Assembly (NCBI RefSeq): GCF_020404745.1
Contig: NZ_JAIZAP010000008.1
Coordinates: forward strand, 62,001 to 126,000
Direction: 5' to 3'
DNA length: 64,000 nucleotides
Origin: Aquibacillus saliphilus
GTDB lineage: Bacteria; Bacillota; Bacilli; Bacillales; Amphibacillaceae
Shown here in pieces: positions 43,469 to 50,782 of the stretch. Position 1 is the first letter of the stretch, and every line of letters starts with the position of its first letter. Both the position numbers and the translations under genes were made by a program. The notes beneath the pieces are model-generated. The model saw only the letters and a program-made list of their open reading frames with translations. It searched no databases and was not told the DNA's origin.

Positions 43469-43825
43469 ATGCCACGTGTTAAAGGTGGAACAGTTACACG
43501 CAAACGTCGCAAACGCGTCTTAAAGCTAGCTAAAGGTTATTATGGTGCTAAACACGCACTTTTTAAAACAGCAAAACAACAGGTGACAAAATCAGGTCAG
43601 TATGCATACCGTGACCGCAGAAATAAAAAGCGTGACTTCCGCAAGCTTTGGATCGCACGTATTAATGCTGCAGCACGTATGAATGATCTTTCTTATAGCC
43701 GTTTAATGCATGGTTTAAAGCAAGCTGGTGTTGAAGTAAACCGTAAGATGCTTTCTGATCTTGCAGTAAACGACCAACAAGCATTTGCACAATTAGCTGA
43801 TAAAGCAAAAGCAGCACTTAAATAA
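43469..43825 (+). CDS. rplT: 50S ribosomal protein L20
   Basis: A 118-residue basic protein with the usual N-terminal extension ([11 protein letters not shown]) and globular RNA-binding part beginning around residue 60. L20 is an early assembly protein of the 50S subunit and represses its own operon by binding the leader at 42266-42577. The gene has an AGGAGGGAA ribosome binding site and is followed by a terminator. Confidence 0.97.
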   Translation: MPRVKGGTVTRKRRKRVLKLAKGYYGAKHALFKTAKQQVTKSGQYAYRDRRNKKRDFRKLWIARINAAARMNDLSYSRLMHGLKQAGVEVNRKMLSDLAVNDQQAFAQLADKAKAALK

Positions 43826-43829
43826 AATG

Positions 43830-43868
43830 ATAAAAGGTCATTCTCTTTTTTAGGGAATGGCCTTTTAT
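43830..43868 (+). terminator. Terminator of the infC operon
   Basis: ATAAAAGGTCATTCTC pairs with the GGGAATGGCCTTTTAT arm, with T-G wobbles in the centre. It is immediately followed by a dispersed repeat. Confidence 0.85.
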
Positions 43869-43870
43869 GA

Positions 43871-43956
43871 TTCGCCAGAAAAATTATAAAAGGGTCTGCT
43901 GTGAATAATTAATTACAAAGCTTTGCCGCTTCCAGCTCCGACGCTTTAGTTCTTCT
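43871..43956 (-). repeat. Dispersed intergenic repeat, copy C (reverse orientation)
   Basis: Read on the minus strand it begins AGAAGAACTAAAGCGTCGGA, passes through GGAAGCGGCAAAG and TTGTAATTAATTA, and ends with CCCTTTTATAATTTTTC. The order of blocks equals copies A and B. It is about 86 bases long and separates the rplT terminator from ysdA. Confidence 0.72.
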
Positions 43957-43974
43957 AAGTAAAGTAGGTGACAT

Positions 43975-44250
43975 ATGAACAGTATTTATTTCTTGATTGG
44001 ATACGCATTAATTATTAATACTATTGCATATTTCGTAATGAGAATAGATAAACAACGCTCGAAAAAAGGAGCATGGAGAATATCTGAAAAGACAATTTGG
44101 ATTATTACAATTGTAGGTGGTGCTCCGGGTAGCTATGCGGGCATGAAGGCTTTTAAACATAAAACAAAACATAATTTATTTAGATTCGGATTGCCTTTTT
44201 TAAGTTGGATAGAATTTGCTATTTATTTATATTTTGTTTATTTAATATAG
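43975..44250 (+). CDS. ysdA: DUF1294 membrane protein
   Basis: A 91-residue protein of the DUF1294 family (YsdA in B. subtilis), with three hydrophobic helices (about residues 3-20, 38-56, 70-90) and the family motif Asp-Lys-x-Arg-Ser-Lys near residue 25 followed by Arg-Ile-Ser-Glu. The Gly-Gly-Ala-Pro-Gly segment near residue 50 is typical. Function unknown. TAGGTGAC upstream is a modest ribosome binding site. Confidence 0.9.
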   Translation: MNSIYFLIGYALIINTIAYFVMRIDKQRSKKGAWRISEKTIWIITIVGGAPGSYAGMKAFKHKTKHNLFRFGLPFLSWIEFAIYLYFVYLI

Positions 44251-44384
44251 TCTATTTCGTAATACGATCCATAAGGTAATTATAAATTTGTTTGTATTGC
44301 TATCTAATTACTTAATCTTTTGTCATAATAGCTCGTCTCATGTCATAGATATTAATTAGAGGGATAATTTGAAGGAGGCTATCT

Positions 44385-44978
44385 ATGGAGTATTTGAGTA
44401 CGCACTTGATGGCCATCATCGAAACAGGGGGGTTATTCGCTCCTTTGATATTCATCAGTCTTCACTTACTAAGGCCTTTACTCTTTCTTCCAGTAGTATT
44501 TATTTGTATTACTGGTGGAATATTGTTTGGCACTCTAGCCGGTACTCTTTATTCCTTAATAGGCATTACACTCTCTAGTTTAATTTTTTATCGAATGGTT
44601 CAATGGATGCCGAAATCTATTGGTAAACTAGTAAATCTGAAACATAAATTAGTTGGAAAAAATTCTAACTTTACTACACCACAAATTGCTCTTTTGCGAT
44701 TGGTACCTTTTATTCATTTCCATTTGTTATCTCTTTGTATTCTTGAAATAACAACTAGTTTTAGAGATTATATGAAGTTTTCTTTATATTCAAATATACC
44801 ACTTGCTGTTGTTTATTCTTCTGTAGGCAAATGGATATCAACTTTCTCGCCTTTAATAATTGTAAGTTTATTACTTATTCTATTACCGTTTTTATATGTA
44901 TTAAGAAGGAAAGAAATTAGCATCAAGTGGGAAGAATTCTTCGATGTGAATGCTACAAAAACCGGAAGTTTAAGGTGA
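44385..44978 (+). CDS. VTT/TVP38-TMEM64 family membrane protein
   Basis: A 197-residue polytopic protein with about five hydrophobic helices. The segment Thr-Gly-Gly-Ile-Leu-Phe-Gly-Thr-Leu-Ala-Gly near residue 44 followed by Gly-Ile-Thr-Leu-Ser-Ser matches the SNARE-associated/VTT domain, members of which include bacterial DedA proteins and B. subtilis YtxB, implicated in lipid scrambling or flipping. In B. subtilis ytxB lies near dnaI, so if this is its orthologue it has moved next to ysdA/ysdB. The strong GAAGGAGGCT site supports ATG 44385. Substrate unknown. Confidence 0.78.
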   Translation: MEYLSTHLMAIIETGGLFAPLIFISLHLLRPLLFLPVVFICITGGILFGTLAGTLYSLIGITLSSLIFYRMVQWMPKSIGKLVNLKHKLVGKNSNFTTPQIALLRLVPFIHFHLLSLCILEITTSFRDYMKFSLYSNIPLAVVYSSVGKWISTFSPLIIVSLLLILLPFLYVLRRKEISIKWEEFFDVNATKTGSLR

Positions 44979-44992
44979 AAATAGTTCATATG

Positions 44993-45023
44993 AAAAACCG
45001 TTCCACTTTGGAACGGTTTTTTT
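44993..45023 (+). terminator. Terminator after the VTT-domain gene
   Basis: A perfect 12-bp stem (AAAAACCGTTCC with GGAACGGTTTTT) around a five-base loop is followed by more T. Confidence 0.93.
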
Positions 45024-45115
45024 GTCAAAACTAGAAGTTGCTATTTTTTAAAATAAACACGTAGAAACTACGTTTTATTTGCCTGGATTGGACAAGGCGG
45101 GAAGGTACATTTAAG

Positions 45116-45511
45116 CTATAATCTTTTTACGACTAATTTGTCAATTGGATGTTTCCACTCTACTTCAGCAAGTGGATACCTAATTAAGATTTCCTCTTCT
45201 AAGAAATATAAATCATTTCTTTCTAATCCTTTTAGTTCGCCTGGATTCCGAGCATGAACACTAATGTTAATAACGTCGAAGGATTTTTCAGTAGTACCTA
45301 AGTATTTCTCTCCCTCAAATAAGAACCCTTTATATGTTAGCAAAAAATTCTTCTTTATATTATCAGGATCGTCATGAAAATAAAAAGTTTTCTTCTCTTT
45401 TGCTACTTCCAGTTTTCTTTTGGGATTCATAAGGTATTTATAAGCTGTGTATAAAAGAAGAATCATGGCTATAAAAATTAGTAATCTAAATAGTAAAATA
45501 ATCATTTTCAT
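45116..45511 (-). CDS. ysdB: YsdB-like protein with one membrane anchor
   Basis: A 131-residue protein with an N-terminal hydrophobic helix (about residues 3-24) and a cytosolic basic/aromatic domain containing Leu-Thr-Tyr-Lys-Gly-x-Leu-Phe-Glu-Gly-Glu-Lys-Tyr-Leu-Gly-Thr near residue 57. This matches YsdB, a protein linked to the sigma-W cell-envelope stress regulon in B. subtilis. The mechanism is unknown. It is on the minus strand between ysdA and ysdC, conserving the B. subtilis neighbourhood. Confidence 0.87.
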   Translation of the reverse strand: MKMIILLFRLLIFIAMILLLYTAYKYLMNPKRKLEVAKEKKTFYFHDDPDNIKKNFLLTYKGFLFEGEKYLGTTEKSFDVINISVHARNPGELKGLERNDLYFLEEEILIRYPLAEVEWKHPIDKLVVKRL

Positions 45512-45623
45512 CGACTCCTGTATTTGTCTTCAATACGTAATACGTATTAAAGATAGTATGGTTTCACTTTAATTGACAATTACATGTTATAATCGAAAAA
45601 AAGTTTGAAAAGGAGTTGAAACA

Positions 45624-46109
45624 ATGGATTGGAGTCAATTGTTCAACATGCAAAAACAATTAGATTCATACATAGAGAAAAATCATCAGTTAGGTTCTAG
45701 TAATTTGTTTGATAAGAAAGTGCTTGCTCTATTAGTAGAGGTTGGTGAACTAGCTAATGAGACAAGGTGTTTTAAATTTTGGAGTAAAAAGGCAGCAAGT
45801 GATGAAAAGGTAATTTTAGAAGAATATGTTGATGGTCTTCATTTTATATTATCTCTAGGGTTAGAAAAGAATCTTCATTTTAATTCGAATAAAAATAATC
45901 AAATATCATCCAGTACGACTGAGTTATTTAACAACGTGTTTGAACAAATCATAGCATTTAAAAGGGAACCAAGTAAAGAAAATTATAATCTACTATTTAA
46001 TACATATCTCATCTTGGGCTATCAACTTGGTTTTGACGAAAAAAGTGTACAAGTCGCTTATTTTGAGAAGAATAAGGTTAATCATGAAAGGCAAGATAAG
46101 GGATATTAA
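45624..46109 (+). CDS. dUTP diphosphatase, dimeric all-alpha type
   Basis: A 161-residue protein of the dimeric dUTPase/MazG-like family. Glu-Val-Gly-Glu-Leu-Ala-Asn-Glu near residue 38 and Glu-Tyr-Val-Asp-Gly-Leu-His-Phe near 73 supply the acidic Mg2+ ligands. The enzyme hydrolyses dUTP to dUMP and PPi, keeping uracil out of DNA and supplying thymidylate synthesis. It is unrelated to trimeric dUTPases. AAAAGGAGTT precedes the ATG. ysdC follows 75 bases later on the same strand. Confidence 0.88.
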   Translation: MDWSQLFNMQKQLDSYIEKNHQLGSSNLFDKKVLALLVEVGELANETRCFKFWSKKAASDEKVILEEYVDGLHFILSLGLEKNLHFNSNKNNQISSSTTELFNNVFEQIIAFKREPSKENYNLLFNTYLILGYQLGFDEKSVQVAYFEKNKVNHERQDKGY

Positions 46110-46184
46110 TATGTATATTTTGTTTATTAATTTGAAAAAGGCTATACTTTTAGTTGGAATATTATAAAAGGAGGATTTATACAT

Positions 46185-47267
46185 ATGGCAAAAAATGAAA
46201 CGTTAACAATGTTAAAGGAATTAACAGATGCAAGGGCAATTCCTGGTAATGAAAAAGAAGCTAGAGATGTTATGAACAAATATATATCTCCATATGCCGA
46301 CGAAGTCTATACTGATAATTTGGGAAGTTTAATTGCGAAAAAAGTGGGCGATAAAAATGGTCCGAAAATTATGGTTGCAGGTCACCTCGATGAAGTTGGA
46401 TTCATGGTAACACGAATTGATGAAAAAGGTTTTGTTTATTTCCAAACTGTTGGTGGATGGTGGAGTCAAGTTATGCTGGCTCAACGCGTCACGCTGTTAA
46501 CAAGAAAAGGCGATGTAACGGGGATTATTGGGTCTAAACCACCTCATATTCTTTCACCAGAAGCTCGTAAAAAGCCGGTAGAAATAAAAGATATGTTTAT
46601 AGACATTGGAGCTACAAGTAAAGATGAAGCAGAGGAGTTTGGAATACGTCCTGGAGATTCAATCGTACCATATTTTGAATTTACTCAAATGAAAAATGAA
46701 AAGTTATTGCTTGCAAAGGCATGGGATAACCGAATTGGTTGTGCAATAGCGATTGAAGTTTTGAAACAATTGAAAGGTGAAAAACACCCTAATATTGTTT
46801 ACGGCGTGGGCACAGTCCAAGAAGAAGTTGGATTACGTGGTGCTAAAACTTCAACAAATAAAGTTGAACCAGATATTGGTTTTGGTGTTGACGTAGGTAT
46901 CGCAGGAGACACACCTGGCATTTCAGATAAAGACGCAGACAGTAAAATTGGAGAAGGTCCACAAATTATTCTTTACGATGCGTCAATGATCTCGCATAAA
47001 GGATTACGTGACTTTGTATTAGATACCGCTGACGAAAAGAAAATTCCTTATCAATACGCTTCTATGGCTGGCGGCGGAACGGATTCAGGCTCTATTCACC
47101 TAACTGCTAATGGTGTACCAGCACTATCAATTACAATAGCAACTCGCTACATTCATACTCATGCTGCAATTCTTCATCAAGATGACTTTGAGAATGCAGT
47201 AAAGTTAATTGTTGAGGTAATAAAGGGGTTAGACGCCAATAAAGTCAATGAAATTACTTTTAACTAA
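46185..47267 (+). CDS. ysdC: M42 family glutamyl aminopeptidase
   Basis: A 360-residue co-catalytic metallopeptidase. Metal ligands and catalytic residues are visible as Gly-His-Leu-Asp-Glu-Val-Gly near residue 66, Trp-Asp-Asn-Arg-Ile-Gly near 181, Val-Gln-Glu-Glu-Val-Gly-Leu-Arg-Gly near 212, Asp-Val-Gly near 236 and Ile-His-Thr-His-Ala near 325. M42 enzymes form large tetrahedral complexes that trim peptides in the cytosol. AAAGGAGGATT is the ribosome binding site. The stop codon is the first triplet of a palindromic repeat. Confidence 0.93.
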   Translation: MAKNETLTMLKELTDARAIPGNEKEARDVMNKYISPYADEVYTDNLGSLIAKKVGDKNGPKIMVAGHLDEVGFMVTRIDEKGFVYFQTVGGWWSQVMLAQRVTLLTRKGDVTGIIGSKPPHILSPEARKKPVEIKDMFIDIGATSKDEAEEFGIRPGDSIVPYFEFTQMKNEKLLLAKAWDNRIGCAIAIEVLKQLKGEKHPNIVYGVGTVQEEVGLRGAKTSTNKVEPDIGFGVDVGIAGDTPGISDKDADSKIGEGPQIILYDASMISHKGLRDFVLDTADEKKIPYQYASMAGGGTDSGSIHLTANGVPALSITIATRYIHTHAAILHQDDFENAVKLIVEVIKGLDANKVNEITFN

Positions 47268-47344
47268 ATCAATTTCATAAGCAGTAATTGTCATCCACGG
47301 GATGACAACTTTTAAAAAATCAGTATGATAAAATTGACTAAACT
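47265..47344. repeat. MITE-like palindromic element, short copy
   Basis: The first 16 bases (TAAATCAATTTCATAA) are identical to the start of the element at 13576. The core GCAGTAATTGTCATCCAC and GGATGACAACTTT and the right end AAAAAATCAGTATGATAAAA follow, with about 45 internal bases missing. The TAA is the ysdC stop codon. Terminal inverted repeats match at about 12 of 16 bases. Confidence 0.75.
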
Positions 47345-47359
47345 AAAATTAAGTTAATA

Positions 47360-47389
47360 AAAACCCTTGTCGTAAAAGACAAGGGTTTT
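47360..47389. terminator. Bidirectional terminator between ysdC and the transglycosylase gene
   Basis: A perfect 12-bp stem AAAACCCTTGTC/GACAAGGGTTTT with a six-base loop. Both strands have A/T flanks, suiting the convergent genes. Confidence 0.92.
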
Positions 47390-47406
47390 AAAATAATGAC
47401 ATTATA

Positions 47407-48006
47407 CTAGATGAGATTCATTACTTTGGTTACATAATTTTGTGTCTCTTTAAATGGTGGGATACCTTGATATTTATCTACATTACCTGGGCCGGCATTA
47501 TAAGCTGCCAATGCTAAATTTGTATTACCATTATAGCGATCAAGCATTTGCTTTAAATAACTTGTTCCTCCAAAAATATTTTCTTTCGGGTCAAATGGAT
47601 TTTCCACCCCTAAGCCTCTTGCGGTGTTAGGCATCAGTTGCATTAATCCTTGTGCACCTGATCCGCTAATTGCATTGATATTAAAATTAGATTCTGTTTG
47701 GATAACAGACCTTATTAATTTTTCTTCAACACCATACTTACTAGCTGCTTGGTTAATCAATTGATCAATTTCATTATTTACATTTGTAGGTACTGAGATA
47801 TTTATGTTAGGTATGTAATTATTCAATGGGTAGTTTTTAGATGTAGGTAAATTAGATGTACTATCATGTGTATTGGTAAGTAGGTTATTAAGAATTTGTT
47901 GGAATGCCTGATCCATAACTGGAGACTGTGGAGAGAACGAATTCTTGTTATTCATTAAAGACATTGCTTGTAGTTGCATTACAGTTTGCATTGATTTTAT
48001 ATCCAT
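47407..48006 (-). CDS. Lytic transglycosylase, SLT domain
   Basis: A 199-residue protein with a C-terminal SLT/goose-lysozyme-like domain (about residues 90-199). The catalytic Glu lies in Gln-Thr-Glu-Ser-Asn-Phe near residue 105, followed by Ala-Gln-Gly-Leu-Met-Gln-Leu-Met-Pro and Ala-Ala-Tyr-Asn-Ala-Gly-Pro-Gly. Such enzymes cleave peptidoglycan glycan strands to 1,6-anhydro products. No signal peptide or membrane helix is visible in the N-terminal 85 residues, which are Asn/Gln/Ser-rich. ATG 48006 with GCGAGGGA upstream is preferred to the upstream TTG. It may act in the forespore or be exported unusually; that is inference. Confidence 0.85.
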   Translation of the reverse strand: MDIKSMQTVMQLQAMSLMNNKNSFSPQSPVMDQAFQQILNNLLTNTHDSTSNLPTSKNYPLNNYIPNINISVPTNVNNEIDQLINQAASKYGVEEKLIRSVIQTESNFNINAISGSGAQGLMQLMPNTARGLGVENPFDPKENIFGGTSYLKQMLDRYNGNTNLALAAYNAGPGNVDKYQGIPPFKETQNYVTKVMNLI

Positions 48007-48135
48007 CGTGATCCCTCGCTTATCGACAATTAGTAACAATTACTGCTAAGTATAGTTTACAGCAAGGATGATATGTTAGGCAATTTATTTTTTCTAGAAA
48101 AGAGTTATTATTATACGGTTTGGGGCTGTGAAAAT

Positions 48136-48174
48136 AAGAAAAGGCTGCTTTAGTTTTAAAGCCTGCCTTTTCTT
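48136..48174 (-). terminator. Terminator of sspI
   Basis: On the minus strand AAGAAAAGGC and GCCTTTTCTT form a 10-bp stem continued by a GCTTTA/TAAAGC inner stem. It lies 14 bases after the sspI stop. Confidence 0.8.
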
Positions 48175-48187
48175 GTAAATAGTGGAT

Positions 48188-48400
48188 TTAAGATTGTTTT
48201 ACTCCTTGTTCAAGGGTTTGAAGCATTTGTTGCTTATCATTCTCGTCAGATTGTTGCCAAAGGAGCTCGAAAAATACACCTAAGCCTGGAAGCATTTTTT
48301 CTTCTCCATTTTGAATAGCATCAACAATGGTAGCCTCCAACTGCTCTTTATTATTATCAGATACATTGGACATAATTGCATTTCTTAAATTTAGATCCAT
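48188..48400 (-). CDS. sspI: Small acid-soluble spore protein SspI
   Basis: A 70-residue protein matching SspI: Met-Asp-Leu-Asn-Leu-Arg-Asn-Ala near the start, and [10 protein letters not shown] in the centre, both highly conserved. SspI is a minor small acid-soluble protein of the spore core, made in the forespore. The ATG at 48400 is preferred to the GTG at 48409, which lies within the GAGGTG ribosome binding site. It is a single-gene unit divergent from ysgA, as in B. subtilis. It is direct evidence for an endospore former. Confidence 0.95.
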   Translation of the reverse strand: MDLNLRNAIMSNVSDNNKEQLEATIVDAIQNGEEKMLPGLGVFFELLWQQSDENDKQQMLQTLEQGVKQS

Positions 48401-48558
48401 TTTGTTCACCTCAATTTAGTCTTTGTAGAGTATCCCATCTGACTATCTAGGAAAACTATAGATAATAAAGCTTTTCCAAAGATAATGTATAATTAGTTTG
48501 ACCGAATAAGATTGAAATATGTATGATAGATAAGAATAAGCTAGAGGATGATGATTAG

Positions 48559-49299
48559 ATGATAACTTCAGTACAAAATAATAAAGTGAAACATTGGAAT
48601 AAATTAAAAAAGAAAAAAGATAGAGACAATTGTAACTCATTTCTTATTGAGGGTAATCATATGGTTTTGGAGGCGGTTAATAGTCAATGGGACTTAAAAG
48701 AAATTATAGTCCAAGAGGGCACTGTATTACCCGACTTCATAACCAATGTTGATGTTGTATATGTTTCTGATAATGTGTTCAAATCAATTACAGATACTAA
48801 AACGCCGCAAGGAATTGCAGCAGTAGTGGCAATGAAACAACCTGAGCTAAAGGATTTTTCTAAGCTTATACTAATCGATGCTGTTCAGGATCCAGGAAAC
48901 CTAGGGACAATTATCCGAACCGCAGATGCTGCAGGGTTTGATGGTGTTGTATTAGGTGATGGTACTGTCGACTTATATAATGAAAAGGTGATACGCGCAA
49001 CGCAAGGATCTATCTTTCACTTGCCTATTTTTCAAGAAAATCTCCACGTGGAAATCACAGATTTAAAGGAGAAAGGCTTCCAGGTTTGGGCATCAACATT
49101 AGTCGGTGCAAAGCAATTTCAAACCATGCCGATACCAGAAAAAGTAGCTCTAATTGTAGGGAATGAAGGTTCCGGAATTGATCCCTCAATTATTGAACAA
49201 GCAGACGAAAAGGTACATATACCAATCTATGGCCAAGCAGAATCGTTAAATGTAAGTGTTGCAGCAGGGATTTTGATTTACTACATTGGATTGAAATGA
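48559..49299 (+). CDS. ysgA: SpoU/TrmH-family RNA methyltransferase
   Basis: A 246-residue 2'-O-ribose methyltransferase. An N-terminal substrate-binding domain (about residues 1-90, L30e-like) precedes the SPOUT knot with Asp-Pro-Gly-Asn-Leu-Gly-Thr-Ile-Ile-Arg-Thr near residue 112, Gly-Asn-Glu-Gly-Ser-Gly-Ile near 200 and Glu-Ser-Leu-Asn-Val-Ser-Val-Ala near 228, where S-adenosylmethionine binds. The target RNA (rRNA in annotation of YsgA) is not defined by sequence. It is divergent from sspI and lies before the pheST leader. Confidence 0.9.
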   Translation: MITSVQNNKVKHWNKLKKKKDRDNCNSFLIEGNHMVLEAVNSQWDLKEIIVQEGTVLPDFITNVDVVYVSDNVFKSITDTKTPQGIAAVVAMKQPELKDFSKLILIDAVQDPGNLGTIIRTADAAGFDGVVLGDGTVDLYNEKVIRATQGSIFHLPIFQENLHVEITDLKEKGFQVWASTLVGAKQFQTMPIPEKVALIVGNEGSGIDPSIIEQADEKVHIPIYGQAESLNVSVAAGILIYYIGLK

Positions 49300-49359
49300 A
49301 AATAATATATTCATACAATTGAAAAGTCATCTTTTTTAAAGGAATTTTATACCTTAAGG

Positions 49360-49388
49360 TTGCATCTTTGCTTCGCTTTTTCTATAAT
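49360..49388 (+). promoter_or_regulatory. pheST promoter
   Basis: TTGCAT (49360-49365) and TATAAT (49383-49388) are 17 bases apart. Initiation is expected near 49395, upstream of the T-box leader. Confidence 0.75.
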
Positions 49389-49394
49389 AAGTAG

Positions 49395-49670
49395 ATAATA
49401 TGAATATCGACAGGCTAAGAAAGAGTTAGTAAATAATTATAAAATCGTAGACAGGGAAGAAATGCCATAGACTGGGAGCATTTCTAACGAGGTAATTATT
49501 GAATTTTCACTCTGGAGCCGATACTAGGACCTTGCATAAGCAAGTAAAGGTGTTCCGGAATATATTTCCGTTATCAAACTCAAGTGGGCATATGTTTATA
49601 CTATGTCAACAAGGGTGGTACCGCGATTATTACAAGTCTCGTCCCTTTTTGGGGGCGGGGCTTTTTATAT
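49395..49670 (+). ncRNA. T-box leader of pheST, Phe specifier
   Basis: The T-box motif AAGGGTGGTACCGCG is at 49611-49625. A TTC phenylalanine codon (49506-49508) lies in the position of the specifier, after GAATT. TGGT in the bulge is complementary to the ACCA end of tRNA-Phe. The terminator AAGTCTCGTCCC/GGGGCGGGGCTT (49634-49666) with a T5 run competes with the antiterminator. Uncharged tRNA-Phe should promote read-through. Confidence 0.93.
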
Positions 49671-49732
49671 GTTTTTATAAAAAGCGACTTGTAGCGGAAA
49701 TTTTTTTACATATATTAAAGGAGGTTATTTCT

Positions 49733-50767
49733 ATGAAGGAACGGTTACAGGAACTGCAATCAGAAGCATTAGAAAAAGTAGAACGTTCGTCTACACTTTC
49801 AGACCTACAAGAAATTCGTGTGGCTTATCTTGGTAAAAAGGGTCCAATCACTGAGGTATTACGAGGGATGGGCAAATTATCCAAAGAAGAGCGGCCAGTA
49901 ATTGGCGATTTGGCAAATAAAGTTCGTGAGGCTATTACAGCTGAACTTGATAGAAAAAAAACGATATTAGAAAAAAAAGCATTAGAAAAGAAACTGGAGC
50001 ATGAAACAATTGATGTAACACTTCCAGGGAGACCAGTTCAAGTTGGAGGACCACACTTACTAACAAGTATTGTCGAAGAAATTGAAGATTTGTTCATCGG
50101 AATGGGCTTTGAGATAAGAGAAGGCCCAGAAGTTGAAACAGACTACTACAACTTTGAAGCTTTAAATTTACCTAAAGGACACCCCGCTCGTGATATGCAA
50201 GATTCATTTTATATTACTGAGGAATTATTGTTACGCACACATACATCACCAGTTCAAGCGCGGACGATGGGGGAATATCAAGGAAGTAAGCCCGTTAAAA
50301 TGATTTGCCCCGGAAAAGTATATCGTCGTGACACAGATGATGCTACACACTCTCACCAATTTACTCAAGTTGAGGGATTATATGTTGATAAGAATGTTCG
50401 TATGAGTGATTTAAAGGGTGTGTTAAACCGTTTTGCTAAGCAGATGTTTGGTGAGGATCGAGAAATTCGTTTGCGTCCTAGCTTCTTTCCGTTCACTGAA
50501 CCTTCAGTAGAAATGGATATTTCCTGTAAAGTGTGCAGTGGAGTAGGATGTTCGGTATGTAAAGGAACAGGATGGATTGAAATATTAGGTGGTGGAATGG
50601 TACATCCACGAGTATTGGAACTTGCTGGGTACGATCCGAAAATCTATAACGGCTTTGCTTTTGGTATGGGACCCGAACGGATTGCTATGCTGAAATACGG
50701 CGTCGATGACATACGCCATTTTTACACGAATGATATTAGATTCTTAAAACAGTACCATAAAGCGTAA
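49733..50767 (+). CDS. pheS: Phenylalanyl-tRNA synthetase alpha subunit
   Basis: A 344-residue class II synthetase subunit, the same length as B. subtilis PheS. The N-terminal coiled-coil arm (about 1-85) contacts tRNA; the catalytic core has Phe-Glu-Ala-Leu-Asn-Leu-Pro-x-Gly-His-Pro-Ala-Arg near residue 145, motif 2 Gly-Lys-Val-Tyr-Arg-Arg-Asp near 198, and [10 protein letters not shown] near 310. The frame is open back to 49499 through the T-box, but ATG 49733 with AAAGGAGGTT is the real start. pheT follows after 15 bases. Confidence 0.96.
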   Translation: MKERLQELQSEALEKVERSSTLSDLQEIRVAYLGKKGPITEVLRGMGKLSKEERPVIGDLANKVREAITAELDRKKTILEKKALEKKLEHETIDVTLPGRPVQVGGPHLLTSIVEEIEDLFIGMGFEIREGPEVETDYYNFEALNLPKGHPARDMQDSFYITEELLLRTHTSPVQARTMGEYQGSKPVKMICPGKVYRRDTDDATHSHQFTQVEGLYVDKNVRMSDLKGVLNRFAKQMFGEDREIRLRPSFFPFTEPSVEMDISCKVCSGVGCSVCKGTGWIEILGGGMVHPRVLELAGYDPKIYNGFAFGMGPERIAMLKYGVDDIRHFYTNDIRFLKQYHKA

Positions 50768-50782
50768 TAGGGAGGTTAAATC

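Noticed and set aside
44369-44578. 69-codon frame overlapping the VTT-domain gene
   Set aside because: It is in another frame of a membrane gene with a strong ribosome binding site and has no family features.
49499-49732. N-terminal extension of pheS
   Set aside because: The frame is open only because it runs through the T-box leader and terminator; the ATG at 49733 has a strong ribosome binding site and gives the family length.
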